Shown: piece after piece, positions 6,622 through 9,488 of the stretch | Layout: each line of letters starts with the position of its first letter | Numbering within the stretch: position 1 is the first letter of the stretch | Origin: Bacteroidota bacterium | GTDB lineage: Bacteria > Spirochaetota > Spirochaetia > JABMQR01 | Direction of reading: 5' to 3' | NCBI GenBank assembly: GCA_013202335.1 | Contig: JABMQR010000228.1 | Coordinates: 1 to 9,488 of the forward strand | DNA length: 9,488 bases | Translations under genes and position numbers: made by a program | The notes under the pieces: generated by a model | The model's database searches: none | What the model saw: only the letters and a program-made list of their open reading frames with translations | Told to the model about the DNA's origin: nothing

Positions 6622-8298
6622 TTAAGAAAATTTATCTCTTTCTCCTTTGTTTGTTAGAGGTAATAATACGGTAAATATGCTTCCTTTGGACGGCTCGCTG
6701 GTAACTTCTATAGTGCCTCCGTGACTGACAATACAGCCATAACATGTTGTTAAACCCAAACCAATACCGCCTTGTTTTGAACTGAAAAAAGGATCAAATA
6801 TTTTAATAATATCTTCTTCAGGAATGCCGATGCCGTTATCCTCTATTTTTATCAAGAAACACTTTTGTTTATTTTGAGTCGAAATGGTTAGGCCGCCATC
6901 TGTTTCTGCTATTGCTTCAATGGAGTTAAGTATAAGGTTTAAAAAAACACGTTCTATATACTCTTTGTCCACATGGATTGTAAAGTTTGTACTGGCGAAT
7001 TCTTTAAATACAGTTATTTGTTTTGATTTTATTTTTTCATCAACAGACGCAAGGACATTCTCTAAAATTTCATGTATATTATAAGGCTGCATATTGAGTT
7101 CAGGCGGTCGGGCGCAGTTAAGAAGCTCAGTTATTAAGTAATTAATTCTATGTAAATTTCTTTCAACGATCCCCACATATTTTTTCTGTTTCCCCTCGGG
7201 TTCAAATGTGTTTTTTAGTTGATTCAGGGCCAGTGTGATATTTGTTGAAGGATTCCTTATTTCATGGGCAATGCCTGCAGCAATCCGACCAGTAAAGGCA
7301 AGCCTTTCGGTATGTTTAGTGATCTGTTGATTGTTAGGGATAAAATCAAACTTGGGATTTACTTTTATTACTTCTTCAGTGTTATTATTGTCAATCGTTT
7401 TTTTTGATATTACTATTTTCCCGTCGACAAAAGGGGTCAGGGTTATAGAAAAAAAATTATCTTCATGTTTCAGATACGGAAGCTCTTTTGCACTACCAGT
7501 ATTTATACATTCTGTCAGTTCATTACGTATATTAATTTCATGATTATTTGTACAATCTGTATATAAAATTTCTTCGATACTCGACAAGGTACTGATTAAA
7601 TTTTCACTGTTGCGATTGGCTGCCAGGATTGTTCCATTGCGATCGGCAATAATAGTTTCATTTGGGATATATTCCAATAAAGTGTTAATTAATGCATCTT
7701 TATTTTTTAATTTTGTGTGAATTATCTCATTCTGAAATCTTATGCCGATATATTTTCCAATTATTTCAAGATATTCGATCAGGCAGCCATCGAACATGTC
7801 TACTTTTTTGTCATTCAACTGCAGCAGCCCGATCCATTCTCCCTTGGCTTTTATTGGGATTAATGCGATTGATTCATATCCCCATTCGATACAGTGATCA
7901 ATAATTTTACTTTGAAGATCATCCGATTGAAGTGATTTGTTCAAAATGGGGGTGGTGTCAGATTTTTTATAATCCAGAGTTCTCTCAATAAATGCTGCAG
8001 TATCTATTTTTTGAGCACTGGGTGCAGTGCGCATCCCTTCGTTCATATTAAATTTATATGAGCAAATATCTTCGCTTATAAACTGTTCAGCAAAACCATC
8101 ACACACAAAAAAAGGGCAGTGATCGTTATCATGGAAACGGATACCGACAGCTTCACAATCCGACAATCTACGAAGGTAGTTAATCACATTGACTAATGAA
8201 ATACGGAGGCCTGTAGTGGTATCCAGCTCGGTGCTTATGAGTTTTGTAATTCTCTCTCTGTCCAGTATTTGATTGAATTCTTTTTGGGTTCTATACAC
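6622..8298 (-). CDS. Soluble GAF-PAS sensor histidine kinase
   Basis: From GTG 8298 this is a 558-residue kinase without membrane segments. A GAF domain covers ~18-190 (AVGIRFHDNDHCPFFVCDGF and ALIPIKAKGEWIGLLQLND), followed by a PAS-like domain ~200-310 (IPNETIIADRNGTILAANR). HisKA has the H box AAGIAHEIRNPSTNI with H345. The ATPase domain has N458 (NLILNSIEAI), DNGIGIPEEDI and GGIGLGLTT, ending at TAA-type sequence near 6622. I chose GTG 8298 because AAAGGAG lies six bases before it (CTCCTTT at 8305-8311 on the plus strand). The longer frame to TTG 8439 has no such site, adds 47 residues without recognisable domain, and would encode one arm of the 27-bp inverted repeat. The gene lies 88 bases ahead of the two response-regulator genes and is their likely phosphodonor. 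The ligand is unknown; two cysteines in the GAF part (in DHCPFFVC) could be of interest for redox or metal sensing but are not diagnostic. Confidence 0.92.
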   Translation of the reverse strand: MYRTQKEFNQILDRERITKLISTELDTTTGLRISLVNVINYLRRLSDCEAVGIRFHDNDHCPFFVCDGFAEQFISEDICSYKFNMNEGMRTAPSAQKIDTAAFIERTLDYKKSDTTPILNKSLQSDDLQSKIIDHCIEWGYESIALIPIKAKGEWIGLLQLNDKKVDMFDGCLIEYLEIIGKYIGIRFQNEIIHTKLKNKDALINTLLEYIPNETIIADRNGTILAANRNSENLISTLSSIEEILYTDCTNNHEINIRNELTECINTGSAKELPYLKHEDNFFSITLTPFVDGKIVISKKTIDNNNTEEVIKVNPKFDFIPNNQQITKHTERLAFTGRIAAGIAHEIRNPSTNITLALNQLKNTFEPEGKQKKYVGIVERNLHRINYLITELLNCARPPELNMQPYNIHEILENVLASVDEKIKSKQITVFKEFASTNFTIHVDKEYIERVFLNLILNSIEAIAETDGGLTISTQNKQKCFLIKIEDNGIGIPEEDIIKIFDPFFSSKQGGIGLGLTTCYGCIVSHGGTIEVTSEPSKGSIFTVLLPLTNKGERDKFS

Positions 8299-8304
8299 AA
8301 AAGA

Positions 8305-8311
8305 CTCCTTT
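8305..8311 (-). promoter_or_regulatory. Ribosome-binding site that fixes the start of the GAF-PAS kinase
   Basis: The minus strand reads AAAGGAG-TCTTTT-GTG, a near-perfect Shine-Dalgarno sequence with six-base spacing to GTG 8298. No comparable site precedes the more distant in-frame TTG at 8439, so this site decides the start. Confidence 0.75.
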
Positions 8312-8351
8312 GACGTATGATGTTTTTGAAAGTCAATGAGGTAGTAATTTT

Positions 8352-8529
8352 TCAGCTCTGTTTTCCAGGTGTAGTGATCACAATCTGTACCACCTGGATA
8401 CGAAGAATGTTCTTTGAAAATTGATGCAAAAATAGGCAACTGCTCAACCTATTGCAGCGTGTTCAAGTAACCGATGATTCCATTTCCGGTTGATAACCAG
8501 AAATCACTACACCTGGAAAACAGAGCTGA
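8352..8529. repeat. Perfect 27-bp inverted repeat bounding a 178-bp segment
   Basis: The arm at 8352-8378 (beginning TCAGCTCTGTTTTCCAGG) is the exact reverse complement of 8503-8529, and identity stops abruptly at both ends of each arm. The arms are separated by 124 bases. TTTT lies immediately outside both ends (8348-8351 and 8530-8533), which could be a 4-bp target duplication but is weak in T-rich DNA. The whole segment sits in the leader/promoter region of the GAF-PAS kinase, ending about 40 bases above its ribosome-binding site. Inside, GTGATCAC (8374-8381) is a short palindrome, and CACCTGGA recurs at 8391-8398 and 8510-8517 with its complement at 8365-8372. It may be a small non-autonomous mobile element, a pair of regulator sites, or the trace of an inversion or duplication. 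Confidence 0.8.
8435..8450 (-). promoter_or_regulatory. Weak candidate sigma54 promoter upstream of the GAF-PAS kinase
   Basis: The minus strand reads AGGTTGAGCAGTTGCC, with GG and GC ten bases apart and TTGC intact, but the -24 element is otherwise poor (AGGTTGA in place of TGGCACG). A start near 8424 would give a leader of about 125 bases that includes one arm of the 27-bp inverted repeat. It is offered only because the next promoter downstream looks sigma54-dependent; chance occurrence is quite possible. Confidence 0.25.
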
Positions 8530-8544
8530 TTTTATGCTAATACA

Positions 8545-8560
8545 CATTATTTAAATAATG
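8545..8560. repeat. Perfect 16-bp AT-rich palindrome
   Basis: CATTATTTAAATAATG is fully self-complementary. It lies between the inverted-repeat segment and the transposase remnant, followed by an alternating AT run near 8588-8600. It could be an operator, but palindromes of this kind also arise by chance in DNA this AT-rich. No neighbouring gene points to a specific regulator. Confidence 0.4.
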
Positions 8561-8688
8561 GAGTACAAAAAGCAAATATGAAGAAAAATATATATATATA
8601 GTGGAACATAGTATACACCGGATTCAGCTGAAAATATAGTTTACTAAACCATCTTTATATATTTTTTTTACTCCCCCCCCTGACTAAG

Positions 8689-8886
8689 TCAACGACTACC
8701 CACCATGCAGGCTGTGTGAAATTCTGTGTTCTTATTTTCTAATCTTCTACTGCTCCGTATCCGCTCAAGAGATTCAACATAGGCATCGATAAATCTTACT
8801 ATGCTATCTGTACCAATCAGTTCATCCAGGCTCGTATTAAACAGCCCTATTTGTTGACTTGGTGTTCCTTCAATATAGCCAATCAT
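8689..8886 (-). pseudogene. Internally deleted IS1182-like transposase remnant
   Basis: The 65-residue frame starts at ATG 8886 with the N-terminal pattern of IS1182-family transposases: a YIEGTPSQQIGLF opening, then SLDEL and VRFIDAYVESL. It then jumps to RIRSSRRLE, a motif that in intact family members lies about 40 residues further on, after the GYLN segment. It ends 15 residues later with TACMVGSR and a TGA. An intact transposase of this family is several hundred residues long and carries a DDE catalytic domain, none of which is present. The gene is therefore a deletion relic and cannot be active. C8 (8673-8680) and the odd palindrome TGACTAAGTCA (8681-8691) at its 3' end may mark the old element end, but no matching inverted end was found upstream. 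The family call is from memory of the motif order. Confidence 0.65.
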
Positions 8887-9089
8887 ACATACCTCAATCT
8901 ACAGATAGAATTTACTGTTACAAGCTTCTCAAGACATTTCCATTCATTTAACAAGGCCACTTTTCCAGTATAAGTAATAACCATTATAAAAGCAATATAT
9001 TTAATAAAATTATTATAAGTATATTATTACTTGTAACACAAATACATAGCGACTCAATAATAACATCACATATTATCGTATCATACATA

Positions 9090-9113
9090 CATAATGTATA
9101 ATTACACATTATG
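9090..9113. repeat. Small inverted repeat, 8-bp arms with an 8-base loop
   Basis: CATAATGT (9090-9097) pairs with ACATTATG (9106-9113). The stem is AT-rich and has no following T-run on either strand, so it is not a convincing terminator. It overlaps the end of the 12-codon minus-strand frame. Confidence 0.35.
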
Positions 9114-9147
9114 AGTACATAAATATAGTAGCCATGGGTTTTTTCAT
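9109..9147 (-). other. Orphan strong ribosome-binding site with a 12-codon reading frame
   Basis: On the minus strand AAAAGGAGG (9153-9161) is followed after five bases by ATG 9147 and the frame MKKPMATIFMYS, then TAA at 9109-9111. The Shine-Dalgarno match is as strong as any in the window, but the frame is too short to identify. It may be the surviving start of a gene lost to deletion, a leader peptide, or chance. The stop falls inside the small inverted repeat at 9090-9113. Confidence 0.35.
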
Positions 9148-9161
9148 CAATACCTCCTTTT

Positions 9162-9488
9162 CTACCCATGCAATCACGAATAAGCTGTATATCCATACTG
9201 GTAGGTAAAATCAGATAAATTTGCAAAATAGGTTATGCGTTAGTACTGCTGATCTGAGGGGTTGGTTTTTATCAAAAGTACGATAACATATAACTCAAAG
9301 TTCGCATACCAAAAGCTTGAGAAAAAAACCCGAAAATTACGCTGGAATTCTCTAATAAATAGCTAGTAATTACTTATAATATATAGACATAAGCACGATT
9401 ATTTTGTATAATTAGTGTAACTATTCAGCTTAATCCTGAAAAAGGTGCGTAAAGTACTGGACTCCCACGGAAGAGAATGCTATAATTG
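9162..9488. other. AT-rich stretch with no recognisable gene
   Basis: Apart from the short features listed at 9090-9161, the DNA from 8887 to the right edge is AT-rich and stop-laden in all frames. I see no tRNA, convincing promoter-gene pair, CRISPR-type repeat or coding similarity. A plus-strand frame open from about 9420 to the edge (containing VRKVLDSHGRECYN) could be the start of a gene continuing outside, but it has no clear ribosome-binding site or known motif. Confidence 0.5.

Noticed and set aside
8588..8600. Alternating AT run as an origin or regulatory element
   Set aside because: A short AT run in AT-rich non-coding DNA without DnaA boxes or repeats gives no basis for an origin call.
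8984..9226. 80-codon minus-strand frame
   Set aside because: Its second half is a low-complexity isoleucine/leucine string from AT-rich DNA. The only good ribosome-binding site in the region points to another frame (ATG 9147).
9228..9317. Imperfect inverted similarity (GGTTATGCG versus GGTATGCG on the opposite strand) as a small mobile element
   Set aside because: The match is short and gapped, and nothing between supports an element; it may be chance.
9418..9488. Plus-strand frame running off the right edge (VRKVLDSHGRECYN)
   Set aside because: It has only about 20 codons, no clear start signal and no known motif; it cannot be called a gene from this window.
8341..9488. CRISPR array in the repeat-bearing right flank
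   Set aside because: There is no set of regularly spaced direct repeats; the repeats seen are inverted and single.

Overview
The window is a piece of an AT-rich bacterial chromosome. It carries the downstream end of a gas-vesicle (gvp) operon followed by a dense set of signal-transduction genes. The gas vesicle genes, the large soluble PAS/GAF histidine kinases, an NtrC-type (sigma54) response regulator, a KaiB homologue outside cyanobacteria and a decayed IS1182-like transposase together suggest a Gram-negative environmental bacterium, perhaps of the Desulfobacterota or Nitrospirota type. That taxonomic guess rests on protein style only and is weak. The main structural gene gvpA is not here and presumably lies upstream of base 1.

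Plus strand, 1-4487. The order is the tail of a GvpF/L protein, a small GvpA-family minor protein (GvpS/GvpM-like, TTG start), a complete GvpL/F, GvpK, a KaiB-domain protein and a 797-residue PAS-PAS-PAS hybrid histidine kinase with a C-terminal receiver. Gaps are tiny and several stop/start codons overlap by one base, so this reads as one transcript. The gvpK-to-kaiB join looks like a rearrangement scar. The KaiB frame begins, at the ATG overlapping the gvpK stop, with what seems to be the first helix of a lost first KaiB copy, and base composition becomes clearly less AT-rich at the same point.

Minus strand, 8298-4534, convergent with the above. A soluble GAF/PAS histidine kinase is followed by a GYF_2-like/receiver fusion and then a receiver-AAA+-Fis sigma54 activator. 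A good match to a sigma54 -24/-12 promoter lies just ahead of the GYF_2-receiver gene, suggesting that the activator may drive its own two-gene unit. The kinase start is best placed at GTG 8298, behind a perfect Shine-Dalgarno sequence, which leaves a structured leader upstream.

Right flank, 8299-9488. A perfect 27-bp inverted repeat bounds a 178-bp segment just upstream of the kinase. Beyond it lie AT-rich DNA with small palindromes, an internally deleted IS1182-like transposase remnant and an orphan strong ribosome-binding site with a 12-codon reading frame. The last ~300 bases hold nothing I can identify.

As a working model, the plus-strand unit builds gas vesicles and carries a KaiB/PAS-kinase sensor module, while the minus-strand unit is a separate two-component cascade with two receivers. 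A regulatory link between the two (buoyancy control) is inferred only from adjacency.
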